Positions 51,439 to 62,121 of a stretch of DNA of 64,000 bases are shown here, in pieces. Location of the stretch: NCBI RefSeq assembly GCF_003012055.1, contig NZ_JYGE01000002.1:1-64000 (forward strand), in the 5' to 3' direction. A program made the position numbers and the translations under genes. The DNA is from Peptostreptococcus russellii. GTDB lineage: Bacteria; Bacillota; Clostridia; Peptostreptococcales; Peptostreptococcaceae. Under the pieces are notes generated by a model. The model had not been told where the DNA came from, did not search any database, and worked only from the letters and a program-made list of their open reading frames with translations. How positions within the stretch are numbered: the stretch's first letter is position 1; the number at the start of each line of letters is the position of its first letter.

Positions 51439-52782
51439 ATGGCGTTGGAAAATAAAATTAGTCAAACCTTAGCACAAAAAATGACAATTTCAAATAACTT
51501 GGTTCAATCGCTAAAGGTGCTGAATATGGGACGTCATGAATTGGAAGAGGCTGTAGAGTTGGAATCTGAGTCGAATCCTCTACTGGATGTAAGTATAGAC
51601 AAAAATGAGGTAGACTGGGAAAAGTACTTTAAAGATGAAAGAGGATCTTTTAGATTTGACAAAAATGAAGTTGCCTACAATGCAGACGATGAGTTTGATT
51701 TTGAAAATATGACGATGAGTGTAGATACTCTCTATGACAGTTTATATGCTCAAATTAGTATGATGAAAGTATCTTTCTATCAAAAAAATATTTGTAAATA
51801 TCTTATTGATAGCTTGGATAGAGATGGTTATCTTAGAGAAGACGAAGAAATAATAAAAAAGAAACTTCATATTAGCAGTGATTTTTTTAGGGAGTGTTTA
51901 GAAATAATACAGTCCCTAGAGCCTGCAGGGATAGCTGCTAGAAATCTCCAAGAATGTATAATACTTCAGATGAGAAGAAATGGAATATATAGTGAAACTT
52001 TTGAAGAGATGATAACAAAAGATTTGAATCTAATTGCAAATATGAATATACAGCAGCTTTCATCTAGATATAGATTGAAAAAAGATGAGGTAATTGAATT
52101 TATTAAATATATTAAGAGTTTGGATCCTAAGCCTACTGGAGATTATTATGACGAGACTACAGTATATGTATATCCTGATGTTATAGTAAAAAAGATTGAT
52201 GGGAAGTCAGTTGCAGTGGCTTATAATGAAAAGAGAATGAGCTTGAGTGTCAATCCTTATTACAAAGATTTATTAATGAATACTGATGATAAGGAAGCAA
52301 AGCAGTATATAAAAGAAAAACTTAATTCAGCAAAAAAAATGATGAATGATGTTTCTGAGAGAAATACAACTGTAGTAAATATTGCTAATATGATAATAGA
52401 TGCCCAGAGAGGATTTTTTGATAATGATGAAGATCTAAAACCTCTTATGATGACAGAAATAGCAGAAATATTAGATTGTCATGTCTCTACAATAAGTAGA
52501 GGAGTAAGTGACAAGTATATGATTACAGAAAAGGGAATGTTTGAATTAAAATATTTCTTTACAAATGCATATGTTAAAGAAGATGGTAATACAGTATCTT
52601 CAAATTCAATAAAGGACAAAATAAAGCATATAATTGATAATGAAGATAAAAAGAAACCACTTAGTGATAAAAAGATAGAAGACTTACTTAAAGAAAAAGG
52701 CGTCGATATAGCTAGAAGAACAGTTGCAAAGTATAGAGAGGAACTAGGATATTTAGGATCTTCAAAAAGAAAAGAGCTTTAA
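51439..52782 (+). CDS. rpoN: RNA polymerase sigma-54 factor
   Basis: RpoN directs polymerase to -24/-12 promoters with an AAA+ activator. In the 447 residues, region I starts at ISQTLAQKMTISNNLVQSLKVL with the typical glutamine/leucine pattern; an acidic region II follows; the core-binding domain has LEPAGIAARNLQECIILQ; the HTH region is MTEIAEILDCHVSTISRGVSDKY and the RpoN box is ARRTVAKYREELG near the end. AAGGAGAG precedes the ATG. Its place before cggR is common in clostridia. No sigma-54 activator gene is in the window. Confidence 0.95.
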   Translation: MALENKISQTLAQKMTISNNLVQSLKVLNMGRHELEEAVELESESNPLLDVSIDKNEVDWEKYFKDERGSFRFDKNEVAYNADDEFDFENMTMSVDTLYDSLYAQISMMKVSFYQKNICKYLIDSLDRDGYLREDEEIIKKKLHISSDFFRECLEIIQSLEPAGIAARNLQECIILQMRRNGIYSETFEEMITKDLNLIANMNIQQLSSRYRLKKDEVIEFIKYIKSLDPKPTGDYYDETTVYVYPDVIVKKIDGKSVAVAYNEKRMSLSVNPYYKDLLMNTDDKEAKQYIKEKLNSAKKMMNDVSERNTTVVNIANMIIDAQRGFFDNDEDLKPLMMTEIAEILDCHVSTISRGVSDKYMITEKGMFELKYFFTNAYVKEDGNTVSSNSIKDKIKHIIDNEDKKKPLSDKKIEDLLKEKGVDIARRTVAKYREELGYLGSSKRKEL

Positions 52783-52831
52783 AACTTTTAAAAAATACAA
52801 GAATTATAAAAAAACAAAAAATATTTCATTT

Positions 52832-52867
52832 AATAGCAAGTATATGACAAATATACTTGCTATTTTT
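52832..52867 (+). terminator. rpoN terminator
   Basis: AATAGCAAGTATAT pairs with ATATACTTGCTATT around GACAA, followed by TTTTT. It separates rpoN from the cggR promoter 170 bp on. Confidence 0.92.
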
Positions 52868-53039
52868 TTATTAAAAGTGTATTATTTACATATAGGGACT
52901 TATAGCGACCCTGTATTTGATTAAAAAACACAAAAAATATAAAAATGGTGAAATGATTGAAATAACGGGTATATATATGATATATGGGATAGATTTAACT
53001 TTCATTTAACAAAAAAATGAAAAAAATTCAAAAAAGGTA

Positions 53040-53105
53040 TTGAACTTTTTGTCCCACAAGTATATAATCATAGATGTGGGACAGATAATGAATATCTGGG
53101 ACACA
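53040..53105 (+). promoter_or_regulatory. glycolytic operon promoter with CggR operator
   Basis: TTGAAC (53040-53045), 17 bp, TATAAT (53063-53068). TGTCCCACA (53050-53058) is in the spacer, its exact complement TGTGGGACA (53075-53083) lies at the start point, and a direct copy TGGGACACA (53097-53105) follows 22 bp, two helical turns, later. The GGGAC/TGTC elements match the B. subtilis CggR operator pattern. Repression relieved by fructose 1,6-bisphosphate is expected. Confidence 0.8.
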
Positions 53106-53139
53106 TAACAACCCGTATTTTTTAGAAAAGAGGGCGAGA

Positions 53140-54189
53140 ATGAATAGTTTGATAGAGGTTCAGAAAAAAATTATTCCTCAAGCGATAGAGTTGATGGAAA
53201 AAAGATATGCAATACTAAGGCAAATATCAATTAGTCAACCTATTGGAAGAAGAATGTTATCTAATATACTTGATTTGAGTGAGAGAACTACAAGAACAGA
53301 AATTGACTTTCTAAAAGAGAAGAAGCTTATAGATATAGCAGTATCTGGTATGACTATCACAGATGAAGGAAAAGAAATATTAGAAAAGTTGGATTCAGTG
53401 ATGGGAGAAATCATGGGAATATCTGACTTGGAGATTAAGTTGAGGGACAAATTAGGAATAAATTATGTGGTAATATCCAAAAAAGTAAATGAATCAAAGG
53501 ATATGATTACAGATGGAGTTGCAAAATCAGCAGCAAAGTATATTTTAAAAAATCTAAACCCTCACGACAAGATAGCTATAGCGGGTGGTACTACAATGAG
53601 ACAAGTTGCATATAATCTTAAAAGTGATAAAGCTTATGAAGTAGATTATAGTAATTTAATAGTAATGCCTACTAGAGGAAGCGTTGGATCCGATATAGAA
53701 ATTCAGGCCAATAGTATAGCAGCATCATTTGCAAAAAACTTAGGTGCACAAGTAGAATTTTTATACGTACCAGATGAACTAGATGGAAGTGCCAGAGAAA
53801 CACTGATGTCTATACCAGATGTGAAAAGAACTCTTGATCATTTAAGAGTATCGGACAAGGTGATATTTAGTATAGGTAGAGCAGATGTTATGGCAAAAAG
53901 AAGAGGAATGTCTTATGAAGATATTGAAAAGCTTAAAGCAAAAGGTGCAATAGGAGAGGCCTTTGGATACTATTTTGATAAAAATGGTGAAATTGTAATG
54001 AAGCTAAATACAGTAGGAATTGATATAGACATGTATAAAAATGCAAAAGACTCTATAGTAGTATTTGCAGGTAGTGATAAGGTTGATTCTTTCTTAGCAC
54101 TTTATAAACTCAACAAAAATCTAACTTTGATAACAGATGAGGATAGTGCAAAAGAAATATTAAATAAATTATCAGAAGAAACAATATAA
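53140..54189 (+). CDS. cggR: central glycolytic genes regulator CggR
   Basis: The 349-residue SorC-family repressor controls the gap operon and senses fructose 1,6-bisphosphate. An N-terminal winged HTH (about 25-75) has IGRRMLSNILDLSERTTRTE. The sugar-phosphate-isomerase-like effector domain has IAIAGGTTMRQVAYNL, VMPTRGSVGSDIEIQANSIA and FSIGRADVMAKRRGMS. GAGGGCGAG precedes the ATG. It lies 55 bp before the gap start, with no terminator between, so it controls its own operon. Confidence 0.94.
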   Translation: MNSLIEVQKKIIPQAIELMEKRYAILRQISISQPIGRRMLSNILDLSERTTRTEIDFLKEKKLIDIAVSGMTITDEGKEILEKLDSVMGEIMGISDLEIKLRDKLGINYVVISKKVNESKDMITDGVAKSAAKYILKNLNPHDKIAIAGGTTMRQVAYNLKSDKAYEVDYSNLIVMPTRGSVGSDIEIQANSIAASFAKNLGAQVEFLYVPDELDGSARETLMSIPDVKRTLDHLRVSDKVIFSIGRADVMAKRRGMSYEDIEKLKAKGAIGEAFGYYFDKNGEIVMKLNTVGIDIDMYKNAKDSIVVFAGSDKVDSFLALYKLNKNLTLITDEDSAKEILNKLSEETI

Positions 54190-54244
54190 GAAAGCAAACA
54201 ATATTTTAAATTTTAAATAAAACAAATTTTTGGAGGTATTAGAT

Positions 54245-55252
54245 ATGGTAAAGGTAGCAATCAATGGATTTGGTAGAATAGGTAGATTAGCATTAAGAAA
54301 GATGATAGAACAAAGTGATAAGTTTGAAGTTGTTGCAATAAACGACTTAACAGATGCACATACACTAGCACATTTATTTAAGTATGATACAGCACAGGGT
54401 AGATTCGATGGTGAAATAACTGTTGAAGAAGGTGCTTTTATAGTAAACGGTAAGGAAATAAAGGTTATATCAGAAAGAAATCCTGAAAATCTTCCATGGG
54501 GAGAATTAGATATTGATATAGTACTAGAATGTACAGGTCTATTTGCTTCAAAGGAAAAGGCTGAAGCACATATAAAGGCAGGTTCAAAGAAGGTTCTTAT
54601 ATCTGCACCAGCTACAGGAGATCTTAAGACTATAGTATACAATGTAAACTCTGATATAATAGATGGAAGTGAAACAGTAGTTTCAGGTGCATCTTGTACT
54701 ACAAACTGTCTAGCTCCAATGGTTAAGGTATTAAATGATAAGTTTGGTATAGCTGAAGGTCTTATGACTACTATCCACGCTTACACAAATGACCAGAATA
54801 CTCTAGATGGCCCACACAAGAAGGGTGATTTAAGAAGAGCTAGAGCAGCTGCAGAAAATATAGTTCCTAACACAACAGGTGCTGCAAAGGCAATAGGCCT
54901 TGTAATACCAGAATTAGCAGGTAAGCTTGACGGTGCTGCACAGAGAGTTCCAGTTCCAACAGGTTCAATAACTGAATTGGTTTGTGTACTAGATAAGAAC
55001 ACTTCAGTAGAAGAAATCAATGCTTTAATGAAGGAAGCTTCAAATGAATCTTTCGGATATACTGAAGAGCAGTTAGTATCAAGTGATATAGTAGGTATTA
55101 GCTATGGTTCATTATTCGATGCAACACTAACAAAGGTACTAGAAGTAGGTGGAAAGCAGTTAGTTAAGACTGTTGCTTGGTATGACAATGAAATGTCTTA
55201 TACTTCTCAGTTAATAAGAACATTAGGATTATTAGGAAGCTTAGCTAAGTAA
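54245..55252 (+). CDS. gap: glyceraldehyde-3-phosphate dehydrogenase
   Basis: It oxidises glyceraldehyde 3-phosphate with NAD+ and phosphate. The start is the ATG after TTGGAGG; the frame's upstream TTG is part of that Shine-Dalgarno site. The 335 residues open with [17 protein letters not shown], hold the active-site cysteine in [12 protein letters not shown] (about 151), the histidine in [10 protein letters not shown] and end with [11 protein letters not shown]. An acidic residue follows the first beta strands (AINDLTD), consistent with NAD preference. A terminator-like hairpin follows the gene. Confidence 0.97.
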   Translation: MVKVAINGFGRIGRLALRKMIEQSDKFEVVAINDLTDAHTLAHLFKYDTAQGRFDGEITVEEGAFIVNGKEIKVISERNPENLPWGELDIDIVLECTGLFASKEKAEAHIKAGSKKVLISAPATGDLKTIVYNVNSDIIDGSETVVSGASCTTNCLAPMVKVLNDKFGIAEGLMTTIHAYTNDQNTLDGPHKKGDLRRARAAAENIVPNTTGAAKAIGLVIPELAGKLDGAAQRVPVPTGSITELVCVLDKNTSVEEINALMKEASNESFGYTEEQLVSSDIVGISYGSLFDATLTKVLEVGGKQLVKTVAWYDNEMSYTSQLIRTLGLLGSLAK

Positions 55253-55327
55253 TAATAAGCAAAATTAAAATTAATCTGGACTAAAGTTTATATTTAAATA
55301 TATAAGCCTTGATAAAATCCAGTAATT

Positions 55328-55370
55328 AAAAGTCCGAGAATATAGATTTCTATTGCCTCGGACTTTTTTT
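55328..55370 (+). terminator. terminator between gap and pgk
   Basis: AAAAGTCCGAG pairs with CTCGGACTTTT around an 18-nt loop, with a T-run. It should end many cggR-gap transcripts and reduce readthrough. The 337-bp gap also has a TATAAT at 55460-55465 without a good -35, a possible separate pgk promoter. Confidence 0.85.
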
Positions 55371-55589
55371 AAAAGATTAATTAAAAATTATTTTTTAAAC
55401 ATAACTTATTTTATAAATGATATTTTTATATGTGCTATGCTAATATCGTAAAAATATGATATAATTACTCATATATGCGCTTTAGTATATCTAATGAGGC
55501 TTTTGGAAGCTTTTTAAAAATATATAGTATGTAATATAGTAGATAATATAATAAATAATATGTTTAACATAATGTGAAGGAGATTTTTT

Positions 55590-56789
55590 ATGACAATGCT
55601 TAACAAAAAAACTATTGAAGATATTAATGTGAAAGGTAAAAAATGCTTAGTAAGATGTGATTTTAATGTGCCACTAAAGGACGGAGAAATAACAGACGAA
55701 AATAGATTAGTAGGTGCAATGCCAACAATTAAGTACTTGGTAGAAAATGGGGCAAAAGTTATTCTTTGCTCACACCTTGGAAAGCCAAAGGGAGAAGCTA
55801 AGCCTGAACTTACTCTTGCTCCAGTAGCCAAGAGACTATCTGAAATGCTTGATAAAGATGTAGTCTTTGCGGCTGATGATAATGTTGTAGGAGAAAATGC
55901 TAAAAAGGCTGTTTCAGAAATGAAAGATGGCGATATAGTACTTCTAGAAAACACTAGATATAGAATAGAAGAAACTAAGAATGAAGAAAACTTCTCAAAA
56001 GAACTTGCTTCATTGGCAGATGTATTTGTAAATGACGCATTTGGTACAGCACATAGAGCTCACTGCTCAACTGTAGGTGCTGGAGAATTTTTAGATGAAA
56101 GAGTTTGTGGATATTTAATTCAAAAGGAAATAGATTTCTTAGGATCAGCTGTTGAAAATCCAAAGAGACCTTTCTTGGCAATATTAGGTGGTGCAAAGGT
56201 TAGCAGCAAGCTTGGAGTTATCAACAACCTTCTTGAAAAGGTGGATACTTTGATAATAGGTGGAGGTATGGCATATACATTCATCAAGGCACTAGGTCAT
56301 GAAATAGGAACTTCTTTATTAGAAGAAGATAAAATAGATTATGCAAAGGAAATGATGGCAAAAGCTGAAGAAAAGGGTGTAAAGCTATTATTACCAGTAG
56401 ATGTAGTATATGCAGATAAGTATGCTGAAGATGCTACAGCTCATATATCTGAAGGAAGAGATATACCAGCAGATTGTATGGGATTAGATATAGGACCAAA
56501 GACAAGAGAAATATTTGCAGAAGCAATAAAATCATCAAAGACAATAGTTTGGAATGGACCTATGGGAGTATTTGAATTTGAAAACTTTGCAAAGGGAACA
56601 AAGGCTATAGCAGAAGCTATGGCAAGTACTGATGCGACTACTATAATAGGTGGAGGAGACTCTGCAGCAGCTGTAAATCAGATGGGATTCGGTGATAAGA
56701 TGAGCCATATATCAACAGGTGGTGGAGCTTCACTAGAATTTTTAGAAGGAAAAGAACTTCCTGGAATAGCAGCACTTGACAATAAATAA
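55590..56789 (+). CDS. pgk: phosphoglycerate kinase
   Basis: It transfers the acyl phosphate of 1,3-bisphosphoglycerate to ADP. The 399-residue two-domain enzyme has [52 protein letters not shown] in the N-domain, and [36 protein letters not shown] and [12 protein letters not shown] in the C-domain. GAAGGAG is 6 nt before the ATG. tpi and gpmI follow at 40 and 24 bp. Confidence 0.97.
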   Translation: MTMLNKKTIEDINVKGKKCLVRCDFNVPLKDGEITDENRLVGAMPTIKYLVENGAKVILCSHLGKPKGEAKPELTLAPVAKRLSEMLDKDVVFAADDNVVGENAKKAVSEMKDGDIVLLENTRYRIEETKNEENFSKELASLADVFVNDAFGTAHRAHCSTVGAGEFLDERVCGYLIQKEIDFLGSAVENPKRPFLAILGGAKVSSKLGVINNLLEKVDTLIIGGGMAYTFIKALGHEIGTSLLEEDKIDYAKEMMAKAEEKGVKLLLPVDVVYADKYAEDATAHISEGRDIPADCMGLDIGPKTREIFAEAIKSSKTIVWNGPMGVFEFENFAKGTKAIAEAMASTDATTIIGGGDSAAAVNQMGFGDKMSHISTGGGASLEFLEGKELPGIAALDNK

Positions 56790-56829
56790 TAAAAAATAAG
56801 AATTAGTATATAGATGAAGGAGACTTGAT

Positions 56830-57570
56830 ATGAGAACAGCAATAATAGCAGGAAACTGGAAAATGAATAAAACTATAAAGGAAGGTCTTGAATTTATAGA
56901 AGGAATCAAGGGTAAAACAGAAGGTAATGCAGAAGTTTTGATATGTGCACCTTTTACTTTACTAAAAGATTTAAAGGAAGCTACAAAGGGTACTAATATA
57001 AAGATAGGAGCTCAGAATATGCACTATGAAAATTCAGGAGCTTTTACAGGTGAAGTAGCAGCAGCAAACCTTGTTGAGTTAGAAATGGACTATGTAATTA
57101 TAGGACATTCAGAAAGAAGACAGTATTTCAATGAAACTGATGAAAGCTGTAACAAGAAGGTTTTAAAGGCTATAGAAGTAGGAATAAACCCAATACTTTG
57201 CTGTGGTGAGACTCTTGAAGAAAGAGAAGCAAATAAGACTATAGAAAAGGTAAAGGGACAAATAGAAAAGGGTCTAGCAAATGTAGACTCAAAAGATATA
57301 GAAAAAGTAGTAATTGCTTATGAACCAATATGGGCAATAGGAACAGGTAAGACTGCTACAGCTGAACAGGCAAATGAAGTTATTTCTGAAATAAGAAATG
57401 TTGTAAGAGCTATGTTTGGTGATTTAGCAGATAAGGTTAGAATTCAGTATGGTGGAAGTGTAAAGCCTGCAAATGTAGCTGAAATAATGGGACAGTCTGA
57501 TATAGATGGAGCATTAGTAGGTGGAGCATCATTGAAGGCAGAAGATTTCTTAGGATTATTAAAGTTTTAA
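56830..57570 (+). CDS. tpiA: triose-phosphate isomerase
   Basis: It interconverts DHAP and glyceraldehyde 3-phosphate, so it also joins the DHA kinase route to glycolysis. The 246-residue barrel has the catalytic lysine in GNWKMNKT (about 8-15), histidine in IIGHSERRQYF (about 91-101), glutamate in AYEPIWAIGTGKTA (about 160-173) and the phosphate loop RIQYGGSVKPAN. GAAGGAG lies before the ATG. Confidence 0.97.
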   Translation: MRTAIIAGNWKMNKTIKEGLEFIEGIKGKTEGNAEVLICAPFTLLKDLKEATKGTNIKIGAQNMHYENSGAFTGEVAAANLVELEMDYVIIGHSERRQYFNETDESCNKKVLKAIEVGINPILCCGETLEEREANKTIEKVKGQIEKGLANVDSKDIEKVVIAYEPIWAIGTGKTATAEQANEVISEIRNVVRAMFGDLADKVRIQYGGSVKPANVAEIMGQSDIDGALVGGASLKAEDFLGLLKF

Positions 57571-57594
57571 ATTAAGTTGTAAAGGAAGATTATT

Positions 57595-59121
57595 ATGAAA
57601 AAACCAGTAGTTTTAACAATAATGGATGGTTTTGGATATACAGCAGAAACAGAAGGTAATGCAATAGCACTTGCTGGAACACCTAATTTGGATGCTTTGT
57701 GTAAAGAGTATCCACACACGCTAATAAATGCAAGTGGATTAGACGTTGGTTTGCCAGACGGTCAGATGGGAAACTCTGAAGTAGGTCATACCAACATAGG
57801 TGCTGGTAGGGTTGTATATCAAGAGCTAACAAAGATATCAAAAGCAATAGTAGATGGAGATTTCTTTACAAATTCAGTGTTATTATCAGCAATGGAAAAT
57901 GCAAAGGATAAAAATCTTCATATATTAGGACTTTTATCAGATGGTGGTGTCCATTCACATATAGATCATCTGAAGGCTGTATTAGATATGGCAAAGAAGA
58001 ATAATGTTTCTAATGTATATGTACATGCATTTATGGATGGTAGAGATACAGATCCTCAAAGTGGGAAGACTTACATAGAAGAACTTCAGGCATATATGGA
58101 TCAGATAGGGTTAGGTAAATTTGCCAGTGTATCTGGAAGATATTATGCAATGGATAGAGATAAGAGATGGGATAGAGTTGAAAAGGCCTATGAAGCAATA
58201 GCAGATGGCAAGGGGAACTATTCAACATCGGCACTTCAGTGTATAAATGATTCTTATGCAGAAGGTGTAAATGACGAATTTGTAGTACCTACAGTTATTA
58301 CAGAAGATGAAAAGCCAGTAGCAAAGCTTGAAGAAAATGATTCAGTAATATTTTTTAACTTTAGACCAGATAGAGCAAGAGAAATCACTAGAGCAATAAC
58401 AGATAGAAAGTTTGATGGTTTTAAGAGAAATTTAATTACTACTAAGTTTGTTTGTATGACTACATATGATGCAACTATGGAAGATGTAAGTGTTGCTTTT
58501 GGACCAGAGAGCATAGTAAATACTCTAGGAGAGTATCTATCTGAAAATAATAAAAATCAGCTAAGAGCTGCAGAAACAGAGAAGTATGCTCATGTTACTT
58601 TCTTCTTCAATGGAGGTAAGGAAGAGCCATACAAGGGAGAAGATAGGATATTAATTCCTTCTCCAAAGGTAGCTACGTATGATATGCAACCAGAAATGTC
58701 TGCATACGAACTTCTTGAAAAGCTACTAGCAGCACTTGATGAAGATAAGTATGACTTTATAGCAGTGAACTTTGCAAACCCTGATATGGTAGGTCATACA
58801 GGTGATATAGCTGCAACAGAAAAAGCAATAAAGACAGTGGATGAATGTGTAGGAAAATTATTTGAGAAAGTTCTTAGCTTGGGAGGCAGCGGTATAATAA
58901 CAGCTGATCACGGTAATGCAGAACTTATGATAGATAGATTAACAAAAAGACCTATAACATCACATTCTACTAATCCTGTTCCATTTATAGTAGTTGGTGA
59001 AGAGTTTAAAAATCATAAACTACTAACAGATGGTAGATTATCTGATATTGCTCCAACAGTTTTATCTATGATGAATTTAGATAAGCCTGAGGAAATGACA
59101 GGTCACAGTTTAATAAAATAA
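57595..59121 (+). CDS. gpmI: phosphoglycerate mutase, 2,3-bisphosphoglycerate-independent
   Basis: It converts 3- to 2-phosphoglycerate with two manganese ions. The 508-residue alkaline-phosphatase-fold enzyme has TIMDGFGY (first metal site), the phospho-serine in GQMGNSEVGHTNIGAG (about 61-76), DGRDTDPQSG, FNFRPDRAREI, NFANPDMVGHTG and ITADHGNAELM. GAAGG precedes the ATG. A 247-bp AT-rich space follows before eno; it contains no terminator that I can see, and a weak promoter may exist there. Confidence 0.97.
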   Translation: MKKPVVLTIMDGFGYTAETEGNAIALAGTPNLDALCKEYPHTLINASGLDVGLPDGQMGNSEVGHTNIGAGRVVYQELTKISKAIVDGDFFTNSVLLSAMENAKDKNLHILGLLSDGGVHSHIDHLKAVLDMAKKNNVSNVYVHAFMDGRDTDPQSGKTYIEELQAYMDQIGLGKFASVSGRYYAMDRDKRWDRVEKAYEAIADGKGNYSTSALQCINDSYAEGVNDEFVVPTVITEDEKPVAKLEENDSVIFFNFRPDRAREITRAITDRKFDGFKRNLITTKFVCMTTYDATMEDVSVAFGPESIVNTLGEYLSENNKNQLRAAETEKYAHVTFFFNGGKEEPYKGEDRILIPSPKVATYDMQPEMSAYELLEKLLAALDEDKYDFIAVNFANPDMVGHTGDIAATEKAIKTVDECVGKLFEKVLSLGGSGIITADHGNAELMIDRLTKRPITSHSTNPVPFIVVGEEFKNHKLLTDGRLSDIAPTVLSMMNLDKPEEMTGHSLIK

Positions 59122-59281
59122 TCTGTGAATTATAAAGCTAATAATATTTTAATATATAAATTAGAATTAATCATATAAAAAATAATATGGATAGCTAGGA
59201 ATCAAATAAACTTTATAAAAAATATAAAAATAAAAATAATTTTATTACTTTTACAAATTTACCCATCATTTATTTGTATAA

Positions 59282-60661
<1,380 letters not shown>

Positions 60662-60683
60662 TATATAATAAAATATATAAATA

Positions 60684-60718
60684 AAAACAGACCCTTAAAA
60701 ATTTTAAGGGTCTGTTTT
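60684..60718 (+). terminator. enolase terminator
   Basis: AAAACAGACCCTTAAAA pairs perfectly with TTTTAAGGGTCTGTTTT around a single A, 22 bp after eno. Confidence 0.92.
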
Positions 60719-60825
60719 AGTGTATAAAAGTTTAGCACATAAAGATTTAGTACATAAAAACTATTAGATAAAGTCTAGCGGACAAAATCTAGTATATAAG
60801 GAACTAGTATGTAAAAGTTATAACT
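60719..60825. repeat. about seven degenerate copies of a 15-bp unit
   Basis: Variants of AGTATATAAAAGTTT follow each other directly after the enolase terminator: AGTGTATAAAAGTTT, AGCACATAAAGATTT, AGTACATAAAAACT, AGATAAAGTCT, AGCGGACAAAATCT, AGTATATAAGGAACT, AGTATGTAAAAGTT. No coding frame is present. The rest of the 316-bp gap to 60977 holds the promoter region of the next gene. Confidence 0.7.
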
Positions 60826-60977
60826 TTATATATCTATATCCTAGCCTTATTAAAATTAAATCTAAAATTAGAAGTGAGAAAGTATAATTATTGAGAATTT
60901 ATAGAAAATTACCACAAATAGTGCTATGATTAAATTATAAATATAGCTTGAAGAAAAGACTTAACAGGAGGTAGCTT

Positions 60978-61613
60978 ATGAATAATAAATTTAAAAATCC
61001 TTATTCTAGGAATGGAAAGACTATTTTATTTACCACTCAGGACAAAAAATCTTGGGATATACTAAATGAAACTGGAAGATTTATAAATAAAAAACAATAT
61101 ATAAGGAATCATTTTGAAGATATATCAGAACACTTTATTAAAAGCTATGATTGGTTTGTTAAAGAGACCTCTAAGCGAACACAAAAGCCTAGTGATGTCG
61201 AATATCAGATATGGTGTTCAGTAAGTGCTAGAAACTGTATGAGACCATCTGAAGGGGAAATTTGTTATATAATCGAGGTTCCAGATGATGAGATTATGTA
61301 TTTCAGCGGAATGAAGTGGGATTATGTATTAAATCTTCATTACGTTCCAATAAATGATGAAGATTTAGCATCTTATCAAAAAGAAATAAAAGAAAAGGGT
61401 TTTAATAACTCCTATGAATTTATAGAAGGAAGATATTCTAGAATGTTTCCTAAGGAGGTAGAAAAAATAAAAGCTAGTTGGCCTAGAATTTTTGACATAG
61501 ATGAGTGGAATATATTTGATGTTCAGGCAAACATTTGGCAAATAAAAAAAGAATGGATTAAATCTATTGTCGAAGTTGGTGATAGGATAGCAGATGAATA
61601 TATACTGGATTAA
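60978..61613 (+). CDS. DUF3841 family protein
   Basis: The 211-residue protein matches my memory of the DUF3841 family: an opening TILFTTQDKKSWDILNETG, a central SYDWFVKETSKRTQKPSDVE, followed by YQIWCSV, and repeated tryptophans (IWCS, MKWDYVL, SWPRIFD, EWNIFD, ANIWQIKKEWI). It is soluble and mixed alpha/beta. The family has no established function. AGGAGG lies 8 nt before the ATG. It stands between eno and secG and appears to be transcribed alone. Confidence 0.75.
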   Translation: MNNKFKNPYSRNGKTILFTTQDKKSWDILNETGRFINKKQYIRNHFEDISEHFIKSYDWFVKETSKRTQKPSDVEYQIWCSVSARNCMRPSEGEICYIIEVPDDEIMYFSGMKWDYVLNLHYVPINDEDLASYQKEIKEKGFNNSYEFIEGRYSRMFPKEVEKIKASWPRIFDIDEWNIFDVQANIWQIKKEWIKSIVEVGDRIADEYILD

Positions 61614-61641
61614 AAATAGCTATGTATAGCTAGTGAGCTTA

Positions 61642-61670
61642 TTGTATTTTAGATAATTTTGTGTTATAAT
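61642..61670 (+). promoter_or_regulatory. predicted secG promoter
   Basis: TTGTAT (61642-61647) and a perfect TATAAT (61665-61670) with 17-bp spacing, about 45 bp before the secG start. Confidence 0.6.
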
Positions 61671-61716
61671 TATGTTTGAATTTTTATGAGAAAGTAATTG
61701 TAACGAGGAGGATATT

Positions 61717-61947
61717 ATGTTAGGAAATGTATTGATGGCTATTCAGGTAGCTTTGAGTATAATAATGATTATAGTAGTATTGCCACAAGAGAGCAAACAA
61801 ACTCAAACACAGGTATTTATAGAGGATTCATCTTCACAGGCATACTTTAAGCCAAAGGGTAAAGAAGCATTCTTGAATAGAATGACTAAGATAGTGTCTG
61901 TTCTGTTTTTTATAAATGCAATAGCCTTGGTAATCGTAATGAAATAA
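61717..61947 (+). CDS. secG: preprotein translocase subunit SecG
   Basis: SecG assists the SecYE channel and SecA cycle in protein export. The 76-residue protein has two membrane helices (about 3-23 and 55-75) joined by a polar loop with DSSSQAYFKPKGKEAFLNRM, which corresponds to the FG-rich loop of the family. GAGGAGG lies 5 nt before the ATG. secG beside eno and rnr is a widely kept Gram-positive order. Confidence 0.92.
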   Translation: MLGNVLMAIQVALSIIMIIVVLPQESKQTQTQVFIEDSSSQAYFKPKGKEAFLNRMTKIVSVLFFINAIALVIVMK

Positions 61948-61954
61948 TAATGCT

Positions 61955-61995
61955 AAACATCCTTGCAATCTCTTGATTGTTTGGGTGTTTTTTTA
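61955..61995 (+). terminator. secG terminator
   Basis: CAATC/GATTG form the inner stem around TCTT; the flanking AAACATCC and GGGTGTTT extend it with an internal loop, followed by TTTTT. Confidence 0.75.
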
Positions 61996-62065
61996 TATAT
62001 TTATACTTTTGAAATTTTAAAATATAAATAGAGCTTTATAAACAGGTTAAGAAAAGAAAGAAAAG

Positions 62066-62094
62066 TTGTAAATACTAAAAATAGTAGGTATAAT
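62066..62094 (+). promoter_or_regulatory. predicted rnr promoter
   Basis: TTGTAA (62066-62071) and a perfect TATAAT (62089-62094) with 17-bp spacing, about 28 bp before the rnr start. Confidence 0.6.
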
Positions 62095-62121
62095 TTAATT
62101 ATATGGAAGAGGAGGTAAGAT

